A stretch of DNA of 64,000 nucleotides from an uncultured Lentisphaeria bacterium (GTDB taxonomy: Bacteria > Verrucomicrobiota > Lentisphaeria > Victivallales > UBA1829): contig CASDPB010000013.1 in the NCBI GenBank assembly GCA_949282305.1, positions 1 through 64,000 on the forward strand, written 5' to 3'. The notes beneath the pieces are model-generated. The model saw only the letters and a list, made by a program, of their open reading frames with translations, ran no database searches and was not told the DNA's origin. A program made the position numbers and the translations under genes. Shown piece by piece: positions 16,923 to 26,381 of this stretch. The stretch's first letter is position 1; every line of letters begins with the position of its first letter.

Positions 16923-18013
16923 TTCATGAATTCCTTTACAATTTTCTTGAGCTTTCTTTCCTGTTCGATCAGGCGCTTGACAAGGGTGAACTGCGTGCGG
17001 CAGCGGTCGAGATTGTGATTGTCGCGGCTGATTTTGAAATAGTTGTCGCCGTTGAGGTAGTCGGTCAGGAAACGCAGACCGATTTCAAATGTGATCAGTT
17101 CACCGGAAAACGGAAGCAGTTCTATCTCTTTCTTTGTCAAACACCCCTGTGCGCCTTCCAGAAAACCTTTCACAAGGGCACGGAAGATATTCACACGGAC
17201 ACAAACTTTCGAGAGATCGGTTTCATCCTCGTCGGCAGGGCTGACGCTGGTGCGGACAAGATCGCCGAAATCGTAGAGCGAAAGTCCGGGCATGACTGTA
17301 TCCAGGTCAAGGACACAGATGCCTTCCCCGGTTTTGTCATCCAGCAGGACATTGTTCAGTTTTGTGTCATTATGCGTAATCCGTTCGGGGATTTCGCCTT
17401 TTTTTTGCAGATCAATCAGAACAGGCGCCATCCAGCGATGTTCCTGAACGAAACGGATTTCATTTTTTGCCGAAGCCGCCCGTCCGCATACATCCTTTCT
17501 GACGGCTTCATCGAAATCGAAAAGACGCGAAGGGGTGTTGTGGAAGTTGGGAATGGTTTCGTGAAGGCGTTCACCGGGAAGATCGGTCAAAAGCATCTGG
17601 AAATTGCCGAATGCCTTCGCCGCCTGATATGCCTGTTCTTCCGTTTCGAGCGTATTATAGGTGCGGGCGTTGTCGATGAACTTGTAGGAACGCCAGCATT
17701 CATCGCCGTCGATATAATACATTTTCCCATCCACGGTTGGGACAAGATGAATGCAGCGTCTTTCAGAGTCCGGCAGACCCCCGAGCTTCTTTGCGGAATG
17801 GTCGAGCACCCGGGAGACGTTTTCCATGAGATTTTCGGGTTTCCGGAAAACCTTTGTGTTAATTTTCTGGAAGATGTATTTTACATTTTTGCCGTCTACG
17901 CTGTAGACCACTTTATACGTATCGTTGATGTGTCCGCTTCCAAATGGCTCTGCCTTGATGAAATTGTCCTTAATGCAGAACTTTGAGGCAATTTCCTTCA
18001 CTGTACTTTCCAT
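16919..18013 (-). CDS. N-acetylhexosamine 1-kinase-like phosphotransferase
   Basis: The product is 364 residues of the aminoglycoside phosphotransferase fold. The Brenner-type motif is ITHNDTKLNNVL and the metal-binding motif is VLDLDTVMPG, followed by YDFGDLVR. The overall layout matches NahK of bifidobacteria, which phosphorylates GlcNAc or GalNAc at carbon 1 during salvage of host glycans. I chose the ATG at 18013, as the longer frame up to 18118 runs through the upstream gene. It sits between the nucleotidyltransferase (8-base gap) and the epimerase (4-base overlap). Confidence 0.8.
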   Translation of the reverse strand: MESTVKEIASKFCIKDNFIKAEPFGSGHINDTYKVVYSVDGKNVKYIFQKINTKVFRKPENLMENVSRVLDHSAKKLGGLPDSERRCIHLVPTVDGKMYYIDGDECWRSYKFIDNARTYNTLETEEQAYQAAKAFGNFQMLLTDLPGERLHETIPNFHNTPSRLFDFDEAVRKDVCGRAASAKNEIRFVQEHRWMAPVLIDLQKKGEIPERITHNDTKLNNVLLDDKTGEGICVLDLDTVMPGLSLYDFGDLVRTSVSPADEDETDLSKVCVRVNIFRALVKGFLEGAQGCLTKKEIELLPFSGELITFEIGLRFLTDYLNGDNYFKISRDNHNLDRCRTQFTLVKRLIEQERKLKKIVKEFMK

Positions 18014-18021
18014 AACCTGAT

Positions 18022-18927
18022 CTACTCCAGAGGTGACGTGTAAACATGGGCGTCGATCAGGCGGGCGATTGATTCCTGCACGACCGGTTTGTCTTCGCGG
18101 TAGGTGACTCCGAACCACGAATCACTGCTCTTCATGACTTTGACCTCGGCGTCTCCGGTGTGAATCAGCGAAGCAACCGCCGAGGGAATGTAAAACTCGG
18201 ATTTCAGTTCCTTTCCGCGTCTGGAAAGAAACTCTTCAAACAAACGGGACAGATGGTCGAAAATCCCGGGCATGAATCCCCACATGTTCATGGAGACAAT
18301 CTCATCGCCGGTCAGCGGAACCCGGGTTCCGTCTTCCTCCGTGAAAAACGCTCCGCCCCTGCCGTCGGGAACAATATTGGTGCGTTCCGTGACTTCCTTC
18401 AGGAACCCTGCCGGGTCGCAGCAGCAGACGCCGCGTGCCACGGAACCATTTTCGGAAAGCGTGTTCCGGAGTGTGAATCCGACCATAAAATGGCGTTTTG
18501 CCGGATTCGTGTTGCCGGCAAAACTGTCTGCGAGCAGAGCATATCCTTTCCGCCCGTAGAAATCATCCGCATTGATTGCGGCGAACGGTTCGGAGATTTT
18601 TTCCGAGGCACACAGAATCGCGTGCCCCGTTCCCCACGGCTTGGTGCGTTCCTCCGGCACCCGGAACGGTGCAGGCAGCCTGTCCAGCTCCTGAAAAGCA
18701 TACTCCACCTGAATCTTATTTTCCCATTTCGCGCCGATGTGTTCACGGAATGCCTGTTCGATGTCATGACGGATCACGAAAACGACTTTGCCGAATCCGC
18801 TTTTCATGGCATCGTAAATGGAGTAGTCCAGAATGATCTCGCCGGAGGGACCGACGGGATCAATTTGCTTGAGTCCGCCGTAACGGCTTCCCATTCCGGC
18901 GGCGAGCACCAGCAGTGCAGGTTTCAT
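18022..18927 (-). CDS. Sugar-1-phosphate nucleotidyltransferase
   Basis: The product is 301 residues. The N-terminus shows the family signature LVLAAGMGSRYGGLKQ with a PSGEIILDYSIYDA segment, and NADDFYG is the metal/sugar-phosphate region. It would join UTP (or another NTP) to the sugar-1-phosphate made by the NahK-like kinase downstream. The ATG at 18927 is chosen because CGGAG lies eight bases upstream. Small nucleotidyltransferases of this kind often replace the GalT-like enzyme beside NahK homologues. Nucleotide and sugar specificity are inferred from context only. Confidence 0.8.
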   Translation of the reverse strand: MKPALLVLAAGMGSRYGGLKQIDPVGPSGEIILDYSIYDAMKSGFGKVVFVIRHDIEQAFREHIGAKWENKIQVEYAFQELDRLPAPFRVPEERTKPWGTGHAILCASEKISEPFAAINADDFYGRKGYALLADSFAGNTNPAKRHFMVGFTLRNTLSENGSVARGVCCCDPAGFLKEVTERTNIVPDGRGGAFFTEEDGTRVPLTGDEIVSMNMWGFMPGIFDHLSRLFEEFLSRRGKELKSEFYIPSAVASLIHTGDAEVKVMKSSDSWFGVTYREDKPVVQESIARLIDAHVYTSPLE

Positions 18928-18950
18928 AGAAAAAACTCCGTTTCCGTACT

Positions 18951-20351
18951 TCAAATGACGGGAAGGCTTGCCGCCGCGACAGCCTGTCCGTGACGGCGTC
19001 CCTTCTCATCCGGGATTCTGAATTCAACTTTTCCTGCAAGCTCCGGGAATTCGGCTTTGAGCACTTCCGCCGCTTTCGCGAGAATGATGTCGCCGCCTTT
19101 CCCTGTCGTGACACGGCCGAGGATCAGGAGTTTTTCCATATCATAGAATTCGCAGTATCTCGCAATGGTATAGCCGAAGCAGACGCCGATGCTTTCATAA
19201 ATCTTCGCGGCGCGCTCGTCGCCGGCTTCCATGAGCTTCTGCACCTCCTTGAGCTGTTCCGCGAATTTCATGTCTTTCGGAAGCTCAATTCCCGCAAGCG
19301 GGACGAGTCTTGCGACGCCCTGCTGGCAGAAATACTGAACCGCGCATCCGAGGTCGCCGGACCACTCATCGGCAGGTGCGCCTTCCCGGTAGTCGACCGG
19401 AACGAAAGCAAGTTCGTTCAGCCAGTCCGTGATGTTGCCCTCGCGGTTGACGTATCCGCCCGCAACGCTGGTTCCCATGGAGATGCCGAGCACGCAGTTG
19501 GCGTTCATTTCCATGGAGCCCGCAAGCGCCGTGACTTCTCCGTCGTTGACGACTTCAAACGGAACGCCCCACTCTTTGCCGAGCTCAATGAACAGGTCTT
19601 TGACCTTGGCTTCAAACTGGTCTTCGGGAACGCCGCGGAACAGGGAGGCAAGACGGACGCGGTTGTTTACATAGACTCCGGCGGAACTGCCTCCGATCGC
19701 ATCAACACGCGGAAGGTGCGCCGCCGCGCGTTTGAGCGTGTCGTTGATGCCGTCACGATGATATTGCGGATCTTTCTGGAAGTAGGGATCCCAGGGAACT
19801 TCTTCACTGAAGACAAGTTTTCCGTCGATGGTCGCGGCGCATTTTCTGTCGGAACCGCCGAGGTCGAAACCGATTCTGCATCCGTCGAGGTGTCTGCCGA
19901 GCGGCATGGAGGGTTCCTTTGCCTTCGGAGCGTCCGCATAGTCGCAGGAGACAATCTGCATTTTGTTGCTGTAAATGCGTCCCATCATGGCATAATCAAA
20001 GGAACGCTCACCCTCGGGGGAATAGATTTTCGCGAGCGCTTCCGCGATCTTCGCGTCTCCGGCAATCGTGACTTTCCAGCCGCCTTTCATCCAAAGAAGT
20101 CCCTTCACGAGCCGCTCGACGTGCCGGATGTTCGCCGCCATTTCAGAGGCGTCGGCATTGTCGAACACAACAGTCGGATAAACGCTGACGCTCTCGGGAT
20201 TGCGTTCCACGGCAATGACGATGTCCTTGCCCTTGCCGGAGGCCTTCACCGCTTTGCGGAATTCTCTGTCCCAGAGAGTCGCGGGAATGAAATCTTTGTC
20301 GAGACACGGGATCATTGCGCATGAAACCGCTTTAGTAATTTTATCCAGCAT
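18951..20351 (-). CDS. Divergent ROK-family sugar kinase-like protein
   Basis: The product is 466 residues, far longer than the usual 300 or so. The first 155 residues are an unrecognised extra domain. The ROK/ASKHA core follows: phosphate-1 loop FDLGGSDRK, catalytic Asp in VVNDGEVTAL and phosphate-2 loop GISMGTSVAGGY. It heads the operon with AAGGAG seven bases before the ATG. A role in phosphorylating a hexose or N-acetylhexosamine would fit the neighbours. The zinc-cysteine motif of many ROK proteins is not seen, so activity is uncertain. Confidence 0.7.
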   Translation of the reverse strand: MLDKITKAVSCAMIPCLDKDFIPATLWDREFRKAVKASGKGKDIVIAVERNPESVSVYPTVVFDNADASEMAANIRHVERLVKGLLWMKGGWKVTIAGDAKIAEALAKIYSPEGERSFDYAMMGRIYSNKMQIVSCDYADAPKAKEPSMPLGRHLDGCRIGFDLGGSDRKCAATIDGKLVFSEEVPWDPYFQKDPQYHRDGINDTLKRAAAHLPRVDAIGGSSAGVYVNNRVRLASLFRGVPEDQFEAKVKDLFIELGKEWGVPFEVVNDGEVTALAGSMEMNANCVLGISMGTSVAGGYVNREGNITDWLNELAFVPVDYREGAPADEWSGDLGCAVQYFCQQGVARLVPLAGIELPKDMKFAEQLKEVQKLMEAGDERAAKIYESIGVCFGYTIARYCEFYDMEKLLILGRVTTGKGGDIILAKAAEVLKAEFPELAGKVEFRIPDEKGRRHGQAVAAASLPVI

Positions 20352-20620
20352 TCTTGTTCTCCTTTAGAAAAATGCTAATTTTTTATAAAAAATGACGAAA
20401 TAAAATACCGCCGTTTTGCCGGATTGTCAAGTATGGAACCCGCGAATAAGAAGTTATCTGGCAAATATTTGCGATGAAGCGCGGATGGCAGGCATGGCAC
20501 AGATGCCTTTCTCCGTCCGGAGAAAAAAAGTTTTTTTCCCGGGGAGACCTTGCCCGGCGGCGGATTGTGTGGCATATTACCGTATCATCCAAACTAAAAC
20601 TGAACAGAGAGGGGGATCCC

Positions 20621-21541
20621 ATGAAAAAAGATGTGATCATTATCGGAGGCGGCGCCGCCGGGCTGACCGCTGCAATTTATGCTTCAAGGGCAAATTTGAA
20701 TCCGGTGGTTCTTGCCGGACCGCTTCCCGGCGGGCTGCTGACTCAGACCTCGGATGTTGAAAACTTCCCCGGTTTTCCCGATGCGGTCAATGGATATGAA
20801 CTGATGTTCAAGTTCCAGCAGCAGGCGGAAAAATTCGGCGCAAAGATTATCAACGAAACCGTGCAGAGTGTCAAACTGACGGAGGGCGGCCCGCATGAAC
20901 TGGTGCTCGGAAACGGCGAGACCGCGGAATGCCGTGCGCTGATTATTGCAACGGGCTCCACCCCGCGCTGGCTCGGGCTTCCTTCCGAAGAAAAATTTCT
21001 GAACAAAGGCGTATCCGCCTGCGCGACGTGCGACGGCGCGTTTTACCGCAATGTTCCGGTCGTTGTCGTGGGCGGCGGCGACAGCGCCATGGAGGAAGCC
21101 ACATTCCTGACTCATTTTGCCAGCGTAGTGCATCTGGTTCACCGCCGCAATGCGTTCCGCGCCTCAAAAATCATGGCGGAACGTGTGAAGGCGAATCCGA
21201 AAATCAAAATCCACTGGAATTCCGCCGTAGTCGAAATCTTCGGCAATACGGATGTGGACGGCGTGGAAATACGGGACGTCGTTACCGGCGAACAGACGCG
21301 GATCCCCTGCAAAGGATATTTCGCGGCTCTCGGCCACATTCCGAATACGGGGCTTTTCAAAGGACAGCTCGCCATGAACGAAGCGGGATACATTGAGCTG
21401 AAAGGTGCGAGTTCCTGCACGAGCATGGCAGGCGTTTTCTGTGCCGGAGACTGTGCGGATCATGTGTACCGCCAGGCGATCACCGCCGCCGGAATGGGGG
21501 CGCGCGCTGCAATTGATGCGGAACGCTGGCTTGCGGAATAA
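20621..21541 (+). CDS. trxB: Thioredoxin-disulfide reductase
   Basis: The product is 306 residues. FAD-binding GGGAAGLTAA lies near the start, the redox-active CATC at about 135-138, the NADPH-binding GGGDSAMEEA in the second domain and GVFCAGDC near the end. It transfers electrons from NADPH to thioredoxin. The ATG at 20621 follows a GAGAGGGGG site. The gene runs divergently from the ROK operon and is followed by a good terminator and then by gnd, an NADPH producer. Confidence 0.95.
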   Translation: MKKDVIIIGGGAAGLTAAIYASRANLNPVVLAGPLPGGLLTQTSDVENFPGFPDAVNGYELMFKFQQQAEKFGAKIINETVQSVKLTEGGPHELVLGNGETAECRALIIATGSTPRWLGLPSEEKFLNKGVSACATCDGAFYRNVPVVVVGGGDSAMEEATFLTHFASVVHLVHRRNAFRASKIMAERVKANPKIKIHWNSAVVEIFGNTDVDGVEIRDVVTGEQTRIPCKGYFAALGHIPNTGLFKGQLAMNEAGYIELKGASSCTSMAGVFCAGDCADHVYRQAITAAGMGARAAIDAERWLAE

Positions 21542-21572
21542 GCCGGAATCCGGCGGGGGCAGATCGTTCCTG

Positions 21573-21600
21573 AAATCACAGATCGTTGTGATTTTCTTTT
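21573..21600 (+). terminator. Rho-independent terminator after trxB
   Basis: The arms AAATCACA (21573-21580) and TGTGATTT (21587-21594) pair perfectly around a six-base loop and are followed by TCTTTT. Confidence 0.65.
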
Positions 21601-21675
21601 CATAAGTCTTTGGAAATTTCTGCATAGGGTGCTATATTCCCTGAGATGCAACCTTAACCAGGGGTGACATGGACT

Positions 21676-23133
21676 ATGAAAAACAAAGCCGATATTGCAG
21701 TTGCCGGACTCGCCGTGATGGGGGAGAATCTGGTTTTGAACATGGAGTCGAAAGGCTTTGCCGTGGCGGTTTACAACCGGACTGGTTCCAAGACCGATGA
21801 CTTCATGAACGGACGCGGAAAAGGGAGGAATCTCATTCCTGCGCATTCCGTCGCGGAGCTCTGCGCATCGCTGGAACGTCCGCGCAGAATTATGCTGATG
21901 GTCAAGGCGGGGAATCCCGTCGATGCGCTGATCGGCGGGCTTGTGCCGGAACTGGAGAGCGGCGATATTGTCATTGACGGCGGCAACAGTTTCTTCAAGG
22001 ACACGATGCGCCGGGCGAAAGAACTGGCGTCCAAAGGCATCCTGTATGTCGGAGCCGGAGTCTCCGGCGGCGAGGAGGGCGCATTGCACGGACCCTCCAT
22101 CATGCCCGGCGGAGACAGACGGGCATGGGAGCATATTGAAAAAATCTTCCGGGCGATCAGTGCAAAGGCGCCGGACGGTTCGCCATGCTGCGACTGGGTC
22201 GGGCCGGACGGTTCCGGGCATTTCGTGAAGATGCTTCACAACGGCATTGAATACAGCGATATGCAGATGATTTCAGAAGCCTGGTTCATCCTGCGGCATC
22301 TTTGCGGGTTCAACCCCGAAGAGCTGGCGGACTTGTTTGCGGAATGGAACAACGGCGAACTTGACAGCTATCTGATTGAGATCACGGCGGACATTCTCCG
22401 GAAAAAAGACCCTGAAACCGGAAAATATGTGCTTGATACGATTCTGGACTGCGCCGGGCAGAAGGGAACCGGAAAATGGACTGCGGAATGTGCGCTGAAT
22501 CTCGGGACTCCCGCCATGACGATTGCGGAAGCGGTATTTGCCCGCTGTCTTTCCTCGCTCAAGGAGGAACGTGCGGAGGCGGCGGGAATTCTGAAAGGTC
22601 CGGCGGTACCGAAGGCGCAGGATAAAAAAGGCTTTGCCGAAGCTGTCCGGCAGGCGCTCTATGCGTCGAAGATCTGTTCCTATGCGCAGGGATTTCAACT
22701 GATGCGCGCCGCGTCGCGGGAGTACGGCTGGGACTTGAACTATGGAGATATTGCCTTGATGTGGCGCGGCGGGTGTATCATCCGGGCGAAATTTCTTGAT
22801 GACATCAAACGGGCGTTTACGGCGAACCGGGATCTTGCGAACCTGATGTTTGACCCGTTCTTCGCCGATGCTCTGGCAAAAGCCCAGGAGCCGCTCCGCA
22901 AAGTTGTGGCGTCCGCGGCGTTGAGCGGAATTGCCGTTCCCGCATTTTCGAGTGCGCTTGCGTATTATGACGCAACCCGTGCGGAGATGCTTCCCGCAAA
23001 TATGATTCAGGCAATGCGTGACTATTTCGGGGCGCATACTTATGAACGGATTGACAAGCCGCGCGGAGAATATTTCCATACGGTCTGGACCGGGTCGGGC
23101 GGTTCTGCCACTTCGACCACTTACAATGTATAA
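21676..23133 (+). CDS. gnd: 6-phosphogluconate dehydrogenase (decarboxylating)
   Basis: The product is 485 residues, close to the usual 470-480. It carries out the NADPH-forming step of the oxidative pentose phosphate pathway. Visible are AVMGENLVLN (cofactor loop), YNRTGSK (NADP-binding Arg), GVSGGEEGALHGPSIMPGG, and the signature GHFVKMLHNGIEY with the catalytic Lys. The C-terminal tail HTYERIDKPRGEYFHTVW is typical of the family. The ATG at 21676 or the in-frame GTG at 21664 could start translation; I prefer the ATG. Confidence 0.95.
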   Translation: MKNKADIAVAGLAVMGENLVLNMESKGFAVAVYNRTGSKTDDFMNGRGKGRNLIPAHSVAELCASLERPRRIMLMVKAGNPVDALIGGLVPELESGDIVIDGGNSFFKDTMRRAKELASKGILYVGAGVSGGEEGALHGPSIMPGGDRRAWEHIEKIFRAISAKAPDGSPCCDWVGPDGSGHFVKMLHNGIEYSDMQMISEAWFILRHLCGFNPEELADLFAEWNNGELDSYLIEITADILRKKDPETGKYVLDTILDCAGQKGTGKWTAECALNLGTPAMTIAEAVFARCLSSLKEERAEAAGILKGPAVPKAQDKKGFAEAVRQALYASKICSYAQGFQLMRAASREYGWDLNYGDIALMWRGGCIIRAKFLDDIKRAFTANRDLANLMFDPFFADALAKAQEPLRKVVASAALSGIAVPAFSSALAYYDATRAEMLPANMIQAMRDYFGAHTYERIDKPRGEYFHTVWTGSGGSATSTTYNV

Positions 23134-23168
23134 GTTTTATGAAAGGATTTACAAAAGGAGCCGGAATT

Positions 23169-23981
23169 ATGAACCCTGTGCAGAAACTGATTTTATTGTT
23201 TGCCGCCGTATGGATGTGCGGCATAATGACGGCATGCGGGCCTGACTTGCTTGACCTTGATCCGCAGGAACCTGCCGACTTGACCGTGGCGCAGCTGGTT
23301 GCCAAGATGAATCATGCAACCGATCCCGCGGGAAATTACCGGAATGCGAAAACCTATCTGATGAAGCAGGAACTTTCCTCGGTGAAGCCCGGCAAGAAGG
23401 AATACTATGCCACGGAAATTCTGTTCAAGGCGCCTGACAAGATGCGGACTACGACTTACCGGGACGGAAAGGCGATTGCCGCCGTGATCTTCAACGGAGA
23501 CCAGGGCTGGACTGTGGATCTGCTGAAAAACAAAAGCGAGAAACTGAAACCGGGGCTGCCCCTCTCGCTTGTGCGCATTTTTACGCAGATGGCAACTCCG
23601 GGAGTGAACATTACGAAAATCTTCAAGCATATCACGATTGACATCTCCTATAAGGACGGAACCAAGACATACCGCTTGATCTGCGATCCGGGCGTGGACG
23701 GCATTGCGCCGTATATCATTTATGTAGACGGCCGCACTTTCCTGACCAAAAAACTTGAAACGATCATGTATGCTGTGGACGGCAGGGAGTACCTCTATTC
23801 CGCGAACACGATGAGCTATGTCTGGATTGATGACATCCGGATTGCCGAAGCATCTGTCGTATACAGCCTCAATCAGACAGATATTTCCACTTTGAAAGAG
23901 TTCAAGCTGAATTCTGATATTCCCGACTCCGAATTTGTCCCGCCGGTTCCCTTCAACCATGTGGTGACGGATGGAAAATGA
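23169..23981 (+). CDS. Lipoprotein, LolA/outer-membrane-lipoprotein-sorting-like
   Basis: The product is 270 residues from an ATG behind AAGGAG. The signal peptide ends in the lipobox MTAC (Cys20). The mature part repeats beta strands with patterns such as KAPDKMRTTTYRDG, VIFNGDQGWTVDL and KTYRLICDPG, as in LolA/LolB-like sorting proteins and DUF4292 relatives that bind lipids. It lies 35 bases after gnd and overlaps the NUDIX gene by four bases. The exact ligand is unknown. Confidence 0.65.
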   Translation: MNPVQKLILLFAAVWMCGIMTACGPDLLDLDPQEPADLTVAQLVAKMNHATDPAGNYRNAKTYLMKQELSSVKPGKKEYYATEILFKAPDKMRTTTYRDGKAIAAVIFNGDQGWTVDLLKNKSEKLKPGLPLSLVRIFTQMATPGVNITKIFKHITIDISYKDGTKTYRLICDPGVDGIAPYIIYVDGRTFLTKKLETIMYAVDGREYLYSANTMSYVWIDDIRIAEASVVYSLNQTDISTLKEFKLNSDIPDSEFVPPVPFNHVVTDGK

Positions 23982-24538
23982 GCGGAACGGGCGAGAAAAA
24001 GTGGATTTCCCGCGGCAACCGGCGTGAACTCTGCCGGACCGGCGTGATGACGATGGTTTCCGAAACATTTGAATGTGTCCGGACGGGAGCCATTCATGAT
24101 TTCATCACGGTGGATTTGATCGACTGGGTCGTGGTTGTGGCGGAGACTCCGGAAAAGGAGCTGGTGATGATCCGCCAGTTCCGGCATGGTTCCGGGCGGA
24201 TTGAGCTGGAGATTCCCGGCGGCTGCATTGACCGGAAGGACAGGACTCCGCTGGAAGCGGCGGAGCGCGAACTGCTTGAAGAGACCGGTTTTGCGGGAGA
24301 GAATGCGCATATCATTGGCAAGGTCTGTCCGAATCCCGCAATTCAGCATAATACCTGTTATGTGGTGAAGATCGACAATGTGCGGCGCGTTTCCGAGCCG
24401 CAGTTGGAGGATACCGAGGATATTGAACATCTGATTGTCCCCATGCAGAAGGTGAAAGAGCTGCTGAAAAACGGTGCGGTTTCCCATGGAATCGTGCTGA
24501 ATGCCCTGTTTTTTTATCTGATGGATCAATACTGTTGA
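23978..24538 (+). CDS. NUDIX hydrolase, ADP-ribose pyrophosphatase-like
   Basis: The product is 186 residues. The layout (ELVMIRQFRHG, LEIPGGCID, then the NUDIX helix AAERELLEETGF) follows ADP-sugar pyrophosphatases. The loop before the helix has one extra residue, and an Asp stands where a Glu is usual, while the key REL-EE pair is intact. It would hydrolyse a nucleoside diphosphate linked to another group. It starts within the stop of the lipoprotein gene (ATGA). Confidence 0.85.
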   Translation: MSGTGEKKWISRGNRRELCRTGVMTMVSETFECVRTGAIHDFITVDLIDWVVVVAETPEKELVMIRQFRHGSGRIELEIPGGCIDRKDRTPLEAAERELLEETGFAGENAHIIGKVCPNPAIQHNTCYVVKIDNVRRVSEPQLEDTEDIEHLIVPMQKVKELLKNGAVSHGIVLNALFFYLMDQYC

Positions 24539-24612
24539 AACAGAAGGATTATGGAGAGTGAAGTCATTCATTTTTCCAGGTTTTTATCACTTACTCAAGG
24601 AGAACTGTATTT

Positions 24613-24873
24613 ATGAAAAGTGCATTTGAGCTTGCCCTGGAACGGACCGGCGGAAAACTCCGGGAAATTTCCGAAGAGAAAAAACGGAAACTTGCGGAAA
24701 TAGATAAAATCTACCAGTCGAAAATCGCGGAGGCGCAGCTTTCTGCGGATCAGCGCCTGGCGAAAGAGTCCGATCCCGTGAAAGCGGAGGAGATCAGAAA
24801 CGCTCTTGTCACGGAATTTGCCTCGATTCGGGACAGATGGGAGCGCGAAAAGGACAAGGTTCGTGAGGAATAA
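24613..24873 (+). CDS. Small coiled-coil protein of unknown function
   Basis: The product is 86 residues with AAGGAG ten bases before the ATG. Almost the whole chain is a charged helix rich in Glu, Lys, Arg and Ala. Heptad-like spacing runs from residue 15 to the end, with a short break near AKESDPVKAEE. There is no signal peptide and no cysteine. It lies just before the cysteine desulfurase gene (14-base gap), so it is probably co-transcribed. No family is recognised. Confidence 0.65.
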   Translation: MKSAFELALERTGGKLREISEEKKRKLAEIDKIYQSKIAEAQLSADQRLAKESDPVKAEEIRNALVTEFASIRDRWEREKDKVREE

Positions 24874-24887
24874 ACGGAGAACTGCTT

Positions 24888-26009
24888 ATGTCCGTCTATC
24901 TTGACAATGCCGCGGCATGTCCGTGTGATTCCGACACCATTGATTTCTATCGCGCTGTCATGATCCGCTTTTTCGCGAATCAGGAGTCGATGGGATTTCA
25001 CGGCGCGGAATGCGCCAATGCCCTGAAAGAATCCGGGGACAGGCTTTCCGCCGCCCTGTGCGGCACGGATCCCGGCTCTCTGATCTGGACGAATACGGGA
25101 ACCGGCGCTCTTCTGACCGCCGTGGAAGGGGCGGTGCATCATACCCGGAAGGGCGACATCGTCACATCGCCTCTGGAACACCCTGCGCTGGAATTCGCCT
25201 TGCGCAGAGTCGCACAGCGGGAGGGACGGGCGTTGCATGTCTGCCGGGTATGCCGGGACGGACAGCTTGATCTGGATTCCCTGGAAACGCTTCTGAATGA
25301 GAGAACGGCGCTGCTTGCCGTCCATCATGTGCAGTCGGAAACGGGGACATTGCAGGATTTGAAGGCAATTCGCGGGATATTGGACAGGAAAGCGCCGAAT
25401 GCGCTTTTTCTCGCGGACACCATTCAGTCGATCGGCAAAATCCGTGTGCCGTGGACAGAGGCGCGGCTTGACATCATGGCCCTTTCCGGGCAGAAAATCG
25501 GGTGTCCGAGCGGCGGCGCACTGGTTTACCGCCCCGTGCTGGACCAGTCCATGAGGCGTATTCGTTCTTTGGAACACCGGATTGGGCGCTGTGTGCCGGC
25601 TGCGGCAATGACGGTGGCGAATCATCTTTCGGAACTCCTGCTTGAGATGGACGAGAATGCGGTGTATGCCGCCGAGCTCAAGGACATCCTGCGGACCTGT
25701 CTTGAGGAGGAGGGCGTCAATTATCACCTGACAGTCAAGGCAAGCTGTTCCTCGCCGTATATCCTTCACATGACTCTGCCGCCGTATCAGGGAGCGATTC
25801 TGACGCGGGCGCTTCATGAATACAGGATTTCCGTCGCTCCCGGCAGCGCGTGCGAGTCTGAAGGGGGCGGCTCTCCGGCGCTCAGGGCGATGGGATACCC
25901 GGTCAATGAAACTTATTGTGCGCTGCGCGTGTCCACCTGGGCTGACAATACGGTGGAGGAAATGCGGATTTTCAGCAGGGCGCTGGCGGAATGTCTGCGC
26001 AAATACTGA
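24888..26009 (+). CDS. Cysteine desulfurase (NifS/IscS-like)
   Basis: The product is 373 residues, a class-V aminotransferase fold. It begins YLDNAAAC. EHPALEF gives the PLP-stacking His region, HHVQSETGTLQD the substrate region and LSGQKIGCPSGGAL the PLP-binding Lys. The active-site Cys lies in APGSACES. It takes sulfur from cysteine for iron-sulfur clusters and tRNA thiolation. It precedes a NifU-like scaffold gene by 68 bases, and no IscU or SUF genes are seen nearby. Confidence 0.85.
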   Translation: MSVYLDNAAACPCDSDTIDFYRAVMIRFFANQESMGFHGAECANALKESGDRLSAALCGTDPGSLIWTNTGTGALLTAVEGAVHHTRKGDIVTSPLEHPALEFALRRVAQREGRALHVCRVCRDGQLDLDSLETLLNERTALLAVHHVQSETGTLQDLKAIRGILDRKAPNALFLADTIQSIGKIRVPWTEARLDIMALSGQKIGCPSGGALVYRPVLDQSMRRIRSLEHRIGRCVPAAAMTVANHLSELLLEMDENAVYAAELKDILRTCLEEEGVNYHLTVKASCSSPYILHMTLPPYQGAILTRALHEYRISVAPGSACESEGGGSPALRAMGYPVNETYCALRVSTWADNTVEEMRIFSRALAECLRKY

Positions 26010-26077
26010 AAACGCTCTTGCAAACATGCCGTTCAGCGTTTAGATTATGCCAACCAGAAACAGAAAGGAAAACAGTC

Positions 26078-26305
26078 ATGGAAGAATTGGAAAAGAACAT
26101 AAGAGAAAAACTCGAAGAACTCCGGGTTCACCTCCAGAATGACGGCGGAGATCTGGAAATCGTCTCAATCGAAGGCAAGGATGTCAAACTCGCTCTCAAA
26201 GGCGCCTGCGGCTGCTGCCCGCACGCCACCATGACGATCAAGGACGGTATTCAGAGAATCCTCCGTGAAGAAATCGATCCCGAAATCGTCGTCGAGCGCG
26301 CATAA
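26078..26305 (+). CDS. NifU C-terminal-like iron-sulfur scaffold
   Basis: The product is 75 residues, the stand-alone Nfu domain. HLQNDGGDLEIV and CGCCPHATMT, with the CxxC cluster site, define the family. The ATG at 26078 follows an AGAAAGGAAA site. It would assemble or carry 4Fe-4S clusters using sulfur from the desulfurase upstream. Like full-length Nfu proteins it ends soon after the EIDPEIVV strand. Confidence 0.9.
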   Translation: MEELEKNIREKLEELRVHLQNDGGDLEIVSIEGKDVKLALKGACGCCPHATMTIKDGIQRILREEIDPEIVVERA

Positions 26306-26381
26306 GTTCAAATCAACGGCAGGGTGTCCCGGAACAGGGCATCCTGTTTTTAATTTTCCAGGGAAAGCCGGTGCAGAGACG

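Noticed and set aside
24750-26027. Minus-strand open frame of 425 codons
   Set aside because: It is antisense to the cysteine desulfurase gene and has no recognisable domain.
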